DNA of 64,000 nt from Flavobacteriales bacterium (GTDB taxonomy: Bacteria > Bacteroidota > Bacteroidia > Flavobacteriales_F > PHOS-HE28): positions 186,001-250,000 of the forward strand of contig JADJCX010000001.1 of the NCBI GenBank assembly GCA_016703005.1. The letters are read 5' to 3'. Shown here in pieces: positions 26,796-36,460 of this stretch (position 1 is the stretch's first letter; every line of letters starts with the position of its first letter). The notes beneath the pieces were generated by a model, which was not told the origin of the DNA, searched no databases, and saw only the letters and a list, made by a program, of their open reading frames with translations. A program made the translations under genes and the position numbers.

Positions 26796-28004
26796 ATGCC
26801 AGCGAGCGACCTACATCTCTTCACCATGCGATACCCGCATGGCACAGGCGAGGCCTACTTGGAGAATGAGCTACCGGTCCTTGCCCAGCGGTTCGGGCAC
26901 ATCACCTTGTTGCCGTTGTTCAACGATGTGCAGGGGGCTCGAACCATCCCGGCAAATGCTTCAACGGTACAAGTGATCGCCGAACCGTACGCATCCGCGT
27001 CGCTGTTCAGCAAGTTGAAGTTGCGTTCATTGATCGCCGAAGTGACGAACGAGATACGCAAGAGCGCACCGTCCACTTGGGTATTCGCCCGCCGCTGGCC
27101 CTTGGATGTTCGGCCCCGGTTGAGCCAAGCGTTGCAACGCGCACTGGTGTTGAAGCACGCCTTCAGCACGGGTATGCTGACGAAAGATGCGGTCCTGTAT
27201 AGCTACTGGGCCTACGATTGGCCGATCGCACTTGGGTTGCTGAAGCGGATGGATCCGGACATCCGGTTCGTTACGCGCATGCACGGCTTCGACCTTTATG
27301 CGGAGCGCAGCCCCGATGGTTGGCCCGCCTTCCGCGACTTCGTTATGCGCAGTGCTGACGCGGTTCATGTACCCAGCGCGGCCGCAGTTGAGCACCTGCG
27401 CACCACCGCCACAGAGCACGCGCACAAAGTGGTGCTGAGCAGGATGGGTACCACCGATCACGGCCTGGCGCCTTGGTCGCCGAGCGATGTATTGCGGATC
27501 GCCTCGTGCAGCAACCTCTTCCCGTTGAAGCGTGTGGACCTGCTGGTAACTACGCTCAAGCACATTTACGGGTCAGCACACTGGACGCATTTCGGCGACG
27601 GACCGGAACGCGCTCGGATCGAGGAGTTGGCGAAGGCGCTACCGGCGAACATTACCGTTGACTTCCGTGGAGCGACACCGAACGCGGAGATCTTGAACTG
27701 GTACACGACAACACCCGTGGACCGCTTCGTTCACCTCAGCAGCAGCGAAGGAGGTGTGCCTGTCGCCTTGCAGGAAGCGGCCAGTTTCGGGATACCGCTG
27801 GTCGCCGCCGATGCCGGTGGTGTGCGGGAGATCGTCGACGCACGCTCGGGTGTATTGTTGGAGAACGACCCAACACCGGAACGTATTGCTCAGGCACTTC
27901 TCGGTCCCATGCCCTCGAGGGAAACTGTGCGGGCCCGCTGGGCCGAAGGCTTCAGGGCCGAGCAGACCTTCAACCGGTTGTGCGATCAACTGCTCGGCGT
28001 GTAG
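26796..28004 (+). CDS. Glycosyltransferase family 4, second copy of a tandem pair
   Basis: A 402-residue paralog of the preceding gene. Shared landmarks are the start LHLFTMRYPHGTGEAYLENE, the acceptor part MHGFDLYAERSPDGW, CSNLFPLKRVDLL, THFGDGPERARIEEL and SSSEGGVPVALQEAASFGIP. A GTG three bases upstream is an alternative start. The copies have diverged enough that they probably add different sugars or act at successive positions. The gene lies three bases upstream of the MBOAT gene. Confidence 0.9.
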   Translation: MPASDLHLFTMRYPHGTGEAYLENELPVLAQRFGHITLLPLFNDVQGARTIPANASTVQVIAEPYASASLFSKLKLRSLIAEVTNEIRKSAPSTWVFARRWPLDVRPRLSQALQRALVLKHAFSTGMLTKDAVLYSYWAYDWPIALGLLKRMDPDIRFVTRMHGFDLYAERSPDGWPAFRDFVMRSADAVHVPSAAAVEHLRTTATEHAHKVVLSRMGTTDHGLAPWSPSDVLRIASCSNLFPLKRVDLLVTTLKHIYGSAHWTHFGDGPERARIEELAKALPANITVDFRGATPNAEILNWYTTTPVDRFVHLSSSEGGVPVALQEAASFGIPLVAADAGGVREIVDARSGVLLENDPTPERIAQALLGPMPSRETVRARWAEGFRAEQTFNRLCDQLLGV

Positions 28005-28007
28005 CGC

Positions 28008-29441
28008 ATGCTCTTCAACAGCTTCGCCTTCCTCATCTTCTTTCCGATCGTTACGATCGGCTACTACCTATTGCCCTACAAGCAACGCTGGTGGTGGTTG
28101 CTGGCCGCGAGTTGCTGGTTCTACATGGCCTTTGTGCCGGTGTATATCCTCATCCTCGGCTTCACGATCGCAGTGGACTATGTGGCGGGCATCCTCATCG
28201 ATCGTAGCGAAGGGCGCAAGCGGAAGTGGTGGTTGGTGGCGAGCATCGTAGCGAACGTGGGGGTGCTCGCCTTCTTCAAGTACTTCAACTTCCTCAACCA
28301 GAGCATTGCCACCGTGGTCCGTGGGGCAGGACTTCCGTACGATGTGCCCGACCTCGGTATCCTTCTGCCCATCGGTCTTTCCTTCCACACGTTCCAGAGC
28401 CTTAGTTATACCATCGAGGTGTACAGGAAGCACCAGCCGCCGGAGCGGAAGCTCGGCGTGTTCGCACTGTACGTAATGTTCTATCCACAACTCGTCGCGG
28501 GACCGATCGAGCGTCCGGGCAATCTGTTGAAGCAATTGGGGATGCGCTTCGACCCGGGCTATGACAAGATCGCGCATGGCCTCCGGCAGATGGCATGGGG
28601 ATTTTTCAAGAAGCTGGTGATCGCCGATCGCTGTGCTGCCATAGTCGATATGGTGTACGCCAATCCTAGCCAACACGATGGTTGGTCGGCTCTCGTGGCT
28701 ACCTATCTTTTCGCACTACAGATCTATTGCGACTTCAGCGGCTACACCGACATCGCTATCGGTGCTGCGCGTTGCATGGGCTTCGAGCTGATGGTGAACT
28801 TCCGAACGCCGTTCATGAGCGGCAGTATCAGCGAGTTCTGGAGCCGTTGGCACATCAGCCTCAGCAGTTGGTTCCGCGATTACCTCTACATACCGCTCGG
28901 CGGGAACAAGGTGCCGGTGCCGCGGTGGTACTTCAACCTGTTCATCGTCTTCCTCATCAGCGGTCTCTGGCACGGTGCCAACTGGACCTATGTGCTCTGG
29001 GGCGCCCTGCACGGTGTGTACCTGATCGCGGCCATCGTGTTCAAACCAATGTGGACCAAGCTCTTCGGCAGCGTGAAGGCGCGCTGGTATCGTTGGGTGA
29101 ACGTGATCGTGACATTCCACTTGGTGTTCGTTGGTTGGGTGTTGTTCCGGGCGGAGAGCATTGGGCATGTGAAGCTCATCTTCAGTAAGTGGTTGGGGAT
29201 CAACGATGCCGGCCGATCACTGGGTCATTTGATCAATGAAGTGAAGCCGGGCGTGTTCGTGATCACGATCGCCATGGCCCTCCTCTTCTTCGTCATTGAT
29301 CCATGGGTGGACAAGTGGATCAAGCGCGAAGTGAAGTTGCCCTCGAAACGTTTCGACTACGCCTTCCAAGCCGCGCTGGTGGTGGCATGCCTGCTCTTCG
29401 GTTTCTACGGGAAAACGATGTTCATCTACTTCCAGTTCTAG
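28008..29441 (+). CDS. MBOAT-family O-acyltransferase (AlgI-like)
   Basis: A 477-residue polytopic membrane protein that moves an acyl group, usually acetyl, across the membrane to a glycan. The AlgI/DltB signature is present: FFKYFNFLNQSI, LPIGLSFHTFQSLSYTIEVY, YPQLVAGPIERP and the catalytic histidine in SGLWHGANWTYVLWGALHG at about residue 322. It pairs with the next gene, a lumen-facing SGNH-like protein, one base downstream. This is the arrangement of AlgI with AlgJ/AlgX or of DltB with DltD. Confidence 0.95.
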   Translation: MLFNSFAFLIFFPIVTIGYYLLPYKQRWWWLLAASCWFYMAFVPVYILILGFTIAVDYVAGILIDRSEGRKRKWWLVASIVANVGVLAFFKYFNFLNQSIATVVRGAGLPYDVPDLGILLPIGLSFHTFQSLSYTIEVYRKHQPPERKLGVFALYVMFYPQLVAGPIERPGNLLKQLGMRFDPGYDKIAHGLRQMAWGFFKKLVIADRCAAIVDMVYANPSQHDGWSALVATYLFALQIYCDFSGYTDIAIGAARCMGFELMVNFRTPFMSGSISEFWSRWHISLSSWFRDYLYIPLGGNKVPVPRWYFNLFIVFLISGLWHGANWTYVLWGALHGVYLIAAIVFKPMWTKLFGSVKARWYRWVNVIVTFHLVFVGWVLFRAESIGHVKLIFSKWLGINDAGRSLGHLINEVKPGVFVITIAMALLFFVIDPWVDKWIKREVKLPSKRFDYAFQAALVVACLLFGFYGKTMFIYFQF

Positions 29442-29442
29442 C

Positions 29443-30390
29443 ATGAACATCCTCCTGCGCATCCTGCGTCAAGCCGCCATCGTCGGTGCGATCTCCGCCG
29501 TGGCGTACGTGGCGATATTCTTCGTGCTCTGCAAGGTGAAAGTGGGGGAGAACGCTTTGGTGTACCGGACCAGCGACGTGTACAACCTGAAGGGCGGCAA
29601 CACATATCGCAAGTTCAAGGAGTACGATCCGGCGACCCGTTACGATGTGATCGTGATCGGCAGCAGCCACGCGTATCGTGGCTATGACCCCGCGATCTTC
29701 AACGAAGCAGGCATCAGCATGTACAACTTGGGCACCAGCGCGCAAACGCCGATCAATACGTACGCCATCCTGAAAGAGTACACCACCAAGGAGAATACAG
29801 GACTGATCGTGCTCGATTGCTACGAGAACGCCATGGCGATGGAAGGCTTGGAGAGTACCGCCGACATGAGCCAGAACATCACCAGCGATGCAGCAGTACT
29901 GCGCATGTTCAGCGCCATCCGCGATCCGCGCATCCTCAACATGTTCACCATCCGCAAGCTCATGGCCAATGAACCGGCGGCATACGTGGACAGCTTCTAT
30001 GTGGACGCCGGCTTCAGCACGAAGACCGACAGTGTGAAAGGTGAGATCGACTACGGCCTCGACCTTACACTGGAACTCGGCGAACGCCAGCCGGAATACT
30101 TGGTGAAGTGCATCCGTTACTGTCAAGAGCAAGGCATCCCGATCGTGCTGGTAACGCACCCGTTGCCCAAAGCCAGCAACCGGCCGCGCCATGATGCCTT
30201 CCATGCCGTCATCGACAGCGTTGCCAGCGTGACGGGTACCGGGTATATCGACTACGCGTTCGACCACGGCTTGCCGCTCAACGATCGCAATCACTACTAC
30301 GACCACAACCACTTCAACCGGGCCGGGGTGGGCATCTTCAACCCAAAGTTGATAGGGGACTTGCGGGGGAGGGGGTACTTGACGAAGTAG
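29443..30390 (+). CDS. SGNH/AlgX-DltD-like acylation partner, membrane-anchored
   Basis: A 315-residue protein with one N-terminal helix (about 9-29) and an extracytoplasmic domain. The block I-like motif is VIVIGSSHAYRGYDP, with Ser and then His in place of the classic GDS, as in DltD/AlgJ-type relatives. The C-terminal motif is YYDHNHFNRAG, matching the DxxH of this superfamily. It probably receives the acyl group from the MBOAT protein and places it on the glycan. Confidence 0.8.
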   Translation: MNILLRILRQAAIVGAISAVAYVAIFFVLCKVKVGENALVYRTSDVYNLKGGNTYRKFKEYDPATRYDVIVIGSSHAYRGYDPAIFNEAGISMYNLGTSAQTPINTYAILKEYTTKENTGLIVLDCYENAMAMEGLESTADMSQNITSDAAVLRMFSAIRDPRILNMFTIRKLMANEPAAYVDSFYVDAGFSTKTDSVKGEIDYGLDLTLELGERQPEYLVKCIRYCQEQGIPIVLVTHPLPKASNRPRHDAFHAVIDSVASVTGTGYIDYAFDHGLPLNDRNHYYDHNHFNRAGVGIFNPKLIGDLRGRGYLTK

Positions 30391-30409
30391 TCCGCCAAGT
30401 CGAGCCCCC

Positions 30410-30418
30410 TACATTCGC
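30410..30418 (+). promoter_or_regulatory. Putative promoter -7 element of a GT2 gene
   Basis: Reads TACATTCGC, 25 bases before the ATG at 30444, in the gap after the MBOAT/SGNH pair. Confidence 0.5.
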
Positions 30419-30443
30419 GGCCCGCCGCGCCCGGCGGAGCGTT

Positions 30444-31385
30444 ATGAAGATATCGATCGTCATTCCCTGTTGGAACGTGGAGGCGTTGTTGCCCGCTACG
30501 CTCGATAGTGTTTTGGCACAGTCGCACACAGACTGGGAGATCATTGCAGTGGATGACGGCAGCGCCGATGATACGCCTGCTGTATTGGAGGCATACAAGG
30601 GGAAGACGCACGGGCGGATGCAGGTGTTGCGTCAAACGAATCAGGGAGCTTGTGCCGCGCGCAACGCGGGTATGGCGTTGGCCACCGGTGAGTGGCTGCA
30701 GTTCCTGGATGCTGATGATGTGTTGGAAAAGGAGAAGCTGAGCGGCCAGGTGGCAATGCTCAATGACACATCCACGAAGCCCGCACTGATCGTAGGTGAC
30801 TATGAGAAGATCATGCCCAACGGACTGTTGTTACCCACCGAAGCGCTCTATGACAAACCTTGGATGGCATTGATCCGCACGCGTTTGGGCACCACCAGTG
30901 CCAACCTTTGGCGAAAGGCCGAGGTGGAGAAGGCGGGAGGCTGGCGCACCGATCTGGCCAGCAGTCAGGACTACGAACTGATGTTCCGATTGTTGCGCGA
31001 TGGTGCCGAAGTGCTGTGGGACAAGCGCATTACAACGCATGTGCTCAAGCGCACCAGCGGCAGCATCAGCCTCATGAGCGTGCAGGACAACTGGCGTAGG
31101 TACATTGCCTTGCGTCGTGCCATGAAAGACCATTTGAAGGCCACCGATGCCGCGCTTTACCGTCAGGAGATCGCGGTGCTCGACCAGTACCTCTTCATGG
31201 CGATCCGCATACTGGCCATGTACGACATGAAGGAAGCCGTTCACGAGTTCCGGTCAGCCATCAGCAAAGGTTTCCGGCCGGACGTGAGCAAGGCCATCAC
31301 GGAGAAGTACGTGTTCCTGTTCAATCTCTTCGGGTTCGCCAATGCCGAACGGCTGGTGCGCTGGAGAAAAGGCGCGCAGGCATGA
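30444..31385 (+). CDS. Glycosyltransferase family 2
   Basis: A 313-residue GT-A enzyme: ISIVIPCWNVEALLPATLDS, IIAVDDGSADDTPAVL, NAGMALATGEWLQFLDADDV and the later SSQDYELMFRLLRDGAEV. It has its own promoter motif and a GC-rich leader. It is followed by a 55-base gap that contains a short hairpin repeat, so it may be a single-gene unit. Confidence 0.9.
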   Translation: MKISIVIPCWNVEALLPATLDSVLAQSHTDWEIIAVDDGSADDTPAVLEAYKGKTHGRMQVLRQTNQGACAARNAGMALATGEWLQFLDADDVLEKEKLSGQVAMLNDTSTKPALIVGDYEKIMPNGLLLPTEALYDKPWMALIRTRLGTTSANLWRKAEVEKAGGWRTDLASSQDYELMFRLLRDGAEVLWDKRITTHVLKRTSGSISLMSVQDNWRRYIALRRAMKDHLKATDAALYRQEIAVLDQYLFMAIRILAMYDMKEAVHEFRSAISKGFRPDVSKAITEKYVFLFNLFGFANAERLVRWRKGAQA

Positions 31386-31407
31386 GAGCCCATAGGTCAT
31401 CCCCCTG

Positions 31408-31423
31408 CCCCCTTCAAAGGGGG
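31408..31423. repeat. GC-rich hairpin (CCCCCTT-CA-AAGGGGG)
   Basis: A perfect 7-base stem with a two-base loop, between the GT2 gene and the acetyltransferase gene. There is no T-run after it. It may be a terminator-like structure or a copy of a short interspersed repeat. Confidence 0.5.
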
Positions 31424-31440
31424 ACAATGCAGCTTGCGTC

Positions 31441-32034
31441 ATGATCCGCAGCAAGGCCGACTACCGCGCGTACCTGGAAGCCGATCGCATCGCGCTGCGG
31501 CGCGAGCACAGCATACACCAGTGGTACGATGAGGTGTGGAAATTCCAGCGACTGTTGCGCCGCATGGAGTTCATGATGAACACGCGGAAGCACAGCGGCA
31601 TGATCGGCAGGTTGATCTACAAGTATTGGAGCCTTCGTTTCCACAACCAGAGCGTGCGTTGCGGTTTCGACATTCCGCCGAACGCGTTCGGACCCGGCCT
31701 CAGCATTGCTCATCGTGGCACCATCGTCGTTCACCCCAACGCACGCATCGGCAAGAACTGCCGCATACATGTGGATGTAGTGGTCGGTACACGGCCCGGC
31801 CCAAAGGACCTCGTTCCAACGCTCGGCGACAACTGCTACGTCGGCCCTGGTGCCAAGATCTTCGGCGACATTGTGATCGGACCCAATACGGCCATCGGCG
31901 CGAACAGCGTCGTGAACCATTCCTTCCCCGAAGGCAACATGACGATCGCGGGGGCACCCGCGCGGAAAGTCAGCGATACGCCGAGCACGGAATTCATCAT
32001 CGCCACGCGGACAAGCGATCAAGTGCTGGGATGA
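31441..32034 (+). CDS. Serine-acetyltransferase-like hexapeptide transferase
   Basis: A 197-residue left-handed beta-helix acyltransferase. Hexapeptide repeats run from about residue 87: LSIAHRGTIVVHPNARIG, NCRIHVDVVVG, PTLGDNCYVGPGAKIFG and DIVIGPNTAIGANSVVN. It ends with AGAPARKVSD, typical of the CysE/NodL group. The N-terminal helical part resembles that of colanic-acid WcaB- or CysE-like enzymes. In a glycan locus it more likely acetylates a sugar than serine. The stop overlaps the next ATG. Confidence 0.85.
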   Translation: MIRSKADYRAYLEADRIALRREHSIHQWYDEVWKFQRLLRRMEFMMNTRKHSGMIGRLIYKYWSLRFHNQSVRCGFDIPPNAFGPGLSIAHRGTIVVHPNARIGKNCRIHVDVVVGTRPGPKDLVPTLGDNCYVGPGAKIFGDIVIGPNTAIGANSVVNHSFPEGNMTIAGAPARKVSDTPSTEFIIATRTSDQVLG

Positions 32035-33123
32035 AGAAGCTGCTGATCGTTGTGGGCACGCGGCCCAACTTCATCAAGGTAACGCGGTTCAAGAAGGTCG
32101 CTGCGGCCCGCGGCAAGATCGATGTGCGCATTGTACACACCGGTCAGCACTTCAGCAAGAACATGGCCGATGTATTCTTCGAGCAGTTCGGGTTGGCTCC
32201 TGACATCTTTTTGGAGATCGGTGCAGGTACTCCGCTTGCCCAGATGGCCGGCATCATGGAGAAGTTGGAGCCGGTGGTATTGAGCGAACGACCCGATATG
32301 GTGATGGTGGTGGGCGATGTGAACAGCACGCTGGCCGCCGCGTTGGTGGCCAACAAGTTGAACGTGCCGCTCGCGCATTTGGAAAGTGGCCTGCGGAGCT
32401 TCGACAACAGCATGCCGGAAGAGCACAACCGCGTGCTGACCGATCGGATCACCCCATCACTACTTCATCACCGAACAAAGCGGGATGGACAATCTGTTGC
32501 ACGATGGCAAAGCGAAGGAGCGCCTGCACTTTGTCGGCAACACCATGATCGACACGTTGGTGGCCTTTGAGGACGGTGTGAAGGCTTCACCAGTATTGGA
32601 TGAACTTCAACTGGGCAATGGTGGACATGTCCTGATGACAATCCACCGTCCAGCAACGGTGGATGTGCAGGAAAGGCTGAGCGAATTGTTGGATCTGATC
32701 GCGGAAGTCGCGGCTACTAGGAAGGTCGTGTTCCCCATCCACCCACGCACCGTGAAGAACCTGGAGCGATTCGGGTTGAAGGCAAAAGTTGATGCCATCC
32801 AAGGCTTGGAGCTCACGGAACCGCTGGACTACTTCGCGTTCCAGAAACTCATTGCTACGTGCGCGTTCATTTTGACGGATAGCGGTGGCATACAGGAAGA
32901 GAGCACCTATCGTCGTGTGCCTTGCCTAACGCTGCGCCCCAACACGGAGCGGCCGATCACAGTGACCATGGGCAGCAACGAGTTGGTGCCATTGGACATG
33001 AAAGCCGTGCGCAATGCGATTGCGCGTATCGAAGCTGGAACATTCGAGAAGGGGGAAGTACCGCCACTGTGGGATGGCAAGGCAACGGAACGCATCTTCG
33101 ACGTACTCGAACGCGTGCTGTGA
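32031..33123 (+). pseudogene. wecB: UDP-N-acetylglucosamine 2-epimerase (non-hydrolysing), one frameshift
   Basis: Converts UDP-GlcNAc to UDP-ManNAc. The first segment has VVGTRPNFIK, VHTGQHFSKNM, VVGDVNSTLAAALVA and HLESGLRSFDNSMPEEHNR. The second, in another frame, has HFVGNTMIDTLV, LMTIHRPATVD, FPIHPRTVKNL and ILTDSGGIQEESTYRRVPCL, with RPNTERP. The break is in the C-run 32452-32455: one more C gives RITPHHYFITEQSGMDNL. Restored length is about 363 residues, normal for WecB. It overlaps the acetyltransferase stop and the next GTG start. Confidence 0.88.
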
Positions 33124-34250
33124 TCATCTACCTCACCTACAACGACCAGCCCAGCGGTGTCTACTGGAGCCAAGTGACCGATGTGGTCGAGCACCTGAAT
33201 ACACTGGGTGGTCCGAAGGTGAGATTGGTAGCGCTGGTGAGCGGTCGTGACTTCCTGAAGACGCGCAAGGCGATCAAGGCACATTCGCCAAGTGCGATGG
33301 TGTTGCCGATGGTGCCCACGATGAAGCGCTGGCGGATGAACACCAGGATCATCGCTTGGGTGTGCAGGTTGCTCAGGCCCACGGGCATGGTGTGTCGTGG
33401 CCCGTTCGCCGCATGGATCGCGTTGCGCATGCGCGAACGAGGGCTGACGAAGAAGGTCTGCTTCGACGGGCGTGGCGCCTACGCGGCCGAGTGGGAGGAG
33501 TACCGCATCATCGATGACGATGCGCTGATCGCGCAGTTCAGGCCATTGGAGAACGAAGCGGTGAACACGAGCGATTTCCGGTTGGCAGTGAGCCATGCGT
33601 TGGTAGCACATTGGCGTGAACGATATGCGTACGCTGGTGACGCTCACGTGGTTGTGCCATGCACCTTGGGGAACCAGGTGCCCAACGCCACCTCCCGCAG
33701 CGTCGACCCACCGGGTCGACCCACACAGCATAGCGACGTACGCCTTGTGTACAGCGGCAGCACCGCAGGCTGGCAATCATTCGAGTTGTTGGAGAAGTTG
33801 CTGGTCAGGGTGTTGGATGAGCAACCCAATGTCAGCGTGCTGTTCCTGAGCAAATGCGATGCGCATAACGCGGCGTTGCAAGCGCGCTACCCCGGCCGCG
33901 TGGAGGTCAAGTGGCTCGACCATTCACAGGTTCAGGAGGCATTATACGGATGCGACTACGGGATCATGGTGCGCGAGGACACGATCACCAACCGCGTGGC
34001 GAGCCCAACGAAATTCGCGGAGTACTTGAGCAGCGGCCTGCGGATCATCACCAACGAAGAGCTCGGCGACTTCAGTGAATTGGTGCGGAAGGAAGGACTG
34101 GGGCTCGTGCTGGACAAGTCTGGAACGATATCGGTGCTCACACCGACATCAAAGCAGGAGCGTGCACGCCTGCGGTCGATCGCAACGGAACGATTCACGA
34201 AAGGGGCGTTTTTGGCGGAGTATGAGAAGCTGCTGCACAGGTTGTCGTGA
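33120..34250 (+). CDS. Glycosyltransferase, GT-B type
   Basis: A 376-residue protein starting at a GTG that overlaps the preceding TGA. Signs of a GT-B fold are the start IIYLTYNDQPSGVYWSQVTDV, a mid-protein LVYSGSTAGWQSFELLEKLL and the C-terminal region CDYGIMVREDTITNRVASP with KFAEYLSSGLRIITN. The family is not certain (GT4-like). As the last gene of the long overlapping series, it probably completes the repeat unit. Confidence 0.75.
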   Translation: MIIYLTYNDQPSGVYWSQVTDVVEHLNTLGGPKVRLVALVSGRDFLKTRKAIKAHSPSAMVLPMVPTMKRWRMNTRIIAWVCRLLRPTGMVCRGPFAAWIALRMRERGLTKKVCFDGRGAYAAEWEEYRIIDDDALIAQFRPLENEAVNTSDFRLAVSHALVAHWRERYAYAGDAHVVVPCTLGNQVPNATSRSVDPPGRPTQHSDVRLVYSGSTAGWQSFELLEKLLVRVLDEQPNVSVLFLSKCDAHNAALQARYPGRVEVKWLDHSQVQEALYGCDYGIMVREDTITNRVASPTKFAEYLSSGLRIITNEELGDFSELVRKEGLGLVLDKSGTISVLTPTSKQERARLRSIATERFTKGAFLAEYEKLLHRLS

Positions 34251-34290
34251 GTCTTCTCTGCGCCCTCAGCGCCACCGCGTGACACTCTTC
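34251..34290. repeat. Short intergenic repeat of the CACGCGG...GCGCAGAG type
   Basis: Between the GT-B gene and the epimerase gene the minus strand reads TCACGCGGTGGCGCTGAGGG followed by CGCAGAG. It is a degenerate form of the GC-rich 'ACGCGGAGGCGCAGAG' intergenic repeats scattered in many bacterial genomes. Only one copy was noticed here. Confidence 0.4.
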
Positions 34291-34306
34291 CGCATTCACT
34301 CCCCTC

Positions 34307-34315
34307 TACATTCGC
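34307..34315 (+). promoter_or_regulatory. Putative promoter -7 element of an epimerase gene
   Basis: Reads TACATTCGC, 30 bases before the ATG at 34346, in a 95-base gap. Confidence 0.5.
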
Positions 34316-34345
34316 GCTCCTCCCGATAGACCGGGACTATGAAGC

Positions 34346-35284
34346 ATGTCCAAGAAAGTCCTTATCACTGGTGGCGCAGGTTTCATCGGTAGTGCGCTCA
34401 GCAAGCATTTGCAGGAAGAAGGCCACGAAGTGTTCGTGCTCGATAACCTGAGTTTCGGTCGTCGCGGACTGGCGGGTGTGCCTGACAACCGGTTTTTCAA
34501 AGTGGATATCCGCGATCGTGCCGCCACGCAACAAGTGATGGACGATACACGGCCGAATATTGTACTGCACTTGGCGGCCGTCCACTTCATTCCATACTGC
34601 AACCAGCACCCGGCCGAGGCGGCTGACATTAACATCAACGGCACGATCAACGTGCTGGAAGCGGCCGGTAGCAAAGGGAGTGTGGAACAGGTGTTCGTGG
34701 CCAGTACCGCTGCGGTTTACCCGATCGCGGATGGCGCCATGAGCGAGGTCCATGCGACCGGTCCGATGGACATCTACGGTACCACCAAGTTGGCGACCGA
34801 GAAACTGGCGAGCGAGTTCCACCTGCGCACCAAAGTGCCGGTGATCGTGGGGCGTTTCTTCAACGCATTCGGTCCGAACGAAACCAATCCGCACCTTTTT
34901 CCGGAGATACAGAAACAAGTCCTTGGCGGTGCGCGCACGTTGAAACTCGGCAACCTCGACCCGAAGCGTGACTATATCCACACCGAGGACATGAGCCGCG
35001 CCATGAGCTCGCTGCTGGGCATGGGCCAAACGGGCATCGGCACCTTCAATATCGGGCGCGGCATCGAGTACAGCGTGCGCGAGATCGTGGAAGCCTTTGA
35101 GCGGCAACTTGGCGATAAGCTGACCATTGAAGTGGAGCAGGCCCGTGTGCGGAAAGTCGAGCGCATGCACTTGTTGGCCGATGTGCGCAAACTGAAGAGC
35201 GCTACGGGCTGGGTGCCCAAGTGGGATATTGACCAAGGTGTTGCAACTCTTCTGAAAGAGAATGTGGAAATGGGTGGGATGTGA
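34346..35284 (+). CDS. NAD-dependent nucleotide-sugar epimerase/dehydratase (extended SDR)
   Basis: A 312-residue extended SDR. The NAD loop is VLITGGAGFIGSALSKH, then LHLAAVHFIPYCNQHP, the Ser/Tyr/Lys active site ASTAAVYPIA with YGTTKLATEKL, and RFFNAFGPNETNPHLF. The last third holds DYIHTEDMSRAM and FNIGRGIEYSVREI. It is GalE/RfbB-like, but the exact substrate cannot be assigned. It has its own promoter motif. Confidence 0.87.
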   Translation: MSKKVLITGGAGFIGSALSKHLQEEGHEVFVLDNLSFGRRGLAGVPDNRFFKVDIRDRAATQQVMDDTRPNIVLHLAAVHFIPYCNQHPAEAADININGTINVLEAAGSKGSVEQVFVASTAAVYPIADGAMSEVHATGPMDIYGTTKLATEKLASEFHLRTKVPVIVGRFFNAFGPNETNPHLFPEIQKQVLGGARTLKLGNLDPKRDYIHTEDMSRAMSSLLGMGQTGIGTFNIGRGIEYSVREIVEAFERQLGDKLTIEVEQARVRKVERMHLLADVRKLKSATGWVPKWDIDQGVATLLKENVEMGGM

Positions 35285-35338
35285 AGAGGTGCTGAAGTCC
35301 GTTCAAGCCGCCTGATCCACACATCCTCAAATCTGCAC

Positions 35339-36460
35339 ATGAAGCATTTGGTTCTTTGCACAGACGGCGTCTTCCCGCATGCCATGGGCGGCATGCAGCG
35401 GCACTCGCGTTTGCTGGCCGAGCACTTGGCCAAGAGCGGGAAGGTGAAGGTGACAGTGATCCATCCGCACAACGAACAAGTCTTCGATGCCGCGCTTGGT
35501 ATACGTGAGGTTCGGGTTGCTGACATCGACAAGAACAAATTCTACCTGCGCGAACTGTGGCGATATAGTGCACGGGTAGGAGAGAAGCTCGTTGAACTGA
35601 AGCCGGATGTGATCCTCTCACAAGGCTTCTGCGTGTGGAAAGGCATCGATCGTTTCAGCGATCGACTTGTCACGCATCCGCATGGCTTGGAGATGTTCCA
35701 GATGCTCACGCGCAAGGAGCGCATGCTCGGTTGGCCGTTCCGCGCATCGTTGCGGTACATCCTTCGCCACAGCAGGGCATGCGTGTCGCTCGGGGGCAAA
35801 CTCACGAGCATTCTTGGTGAGCAAGTGAAGGGCTCGTTTTGCGAAGTGGTAGTGTTGCCCAACGCGGTGGAAGTTCCAGCAGCGCCTCCTTTACATCCTT
35901 CACATCCACCACCTCTTTCACTCCTCTTCGTCGGCCGCTTTGCCTTCAACAAGGGCCTGGACGTACTGATGACCGTAGCGCAGCGACTGGTGCAGGAAGG
36001 CAAGCAGAACTTGTTGCGTTTCGACCTTGCTGGCGACGGGCCGTTGCTTGCCCAATACCAACGAGCGGGACTTCCGGCGAACGTGCGGTTGTTGGGACGC
36101 GTGGATGATGCACAGCTATTGGATCTCTATAAGTCTTGCAGCGCTTTCATTCTGCCTACGCGCTTCGAAGGCATGCCCACCGTTGTATTGGAGGCGATGG
36201 CGCAGGCGAAGCCGATCATTGTGAGCGATGTTGGTGCAACGGCCGAGCTGGTGAACCCGCACAACGGGTACTTGTTGCCACCAGGGAATGAGAACGCGCT
36301 GTACGATGCAGTGATCGCTTTCGCAGCCCGCAAGCCTGAAGTACACGCTCAGATGGGCCGGTACAGTTACGACCGTGTGGTGGAACGCTTCAGTTGGCCT
36401 GCGGTCACGGACAAGTTCGTACGCCTGTTCGAACGGTTGAACACGCGTGGCTCAGCGTAG
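35339..36460 (+). CDS. Glycosyltransferase family 4
   Basis: A 373-residue GT-B enzyme. The acceptor part starts LVLCTDGVFPHAMGGMQRHS. A middle HPHGLEMFQMLTRKER is typical of GT4, and the donor domain has LLFVGRFAFNKGLDVLM, RFDLAGDGPLLAQY and PTRFEGMPTVVLEAMAQAKPI. A proline/histidine stretch (PPLHPSHPPPL) links the two domains. It converges with the next, minus-strand glycosyltransferase, with a 9-base overlap of 3' ends. Confidence 0.9.
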   Translation: MKHLVLCTDGVFPHAMGGMQRHSRLLAEHLAKSGKVKVTVIHPHNEQVFDAALGIREVRVADIDKNKFYLRELWRYSARVGEKLVELKPDVILSQGFCVWKGIDRFSDRLVTHPHGLEMFQMLTRKERMLGWPFRASLRYILRHSRACVSLGGKLTSILGEQVKGSFCEVVVLPNAVEVPAAPPLHPSHPPPLSLLFVGRFAFNKGLDVLMTVAQRLVQEGKQNLLRFDLAGDGPLLAQYQRAGLPANVRLLGRVDDAQLLDLYKSCSAFILPTRFEGMPTVVLEAMAQAKPIIVSDVGATAELVNPHNGYLLPPGNENALYDAVIAFAARKPEVHAQMGRYSYDRVVERFSWPAVTDKFVRLFERLNTRGSA

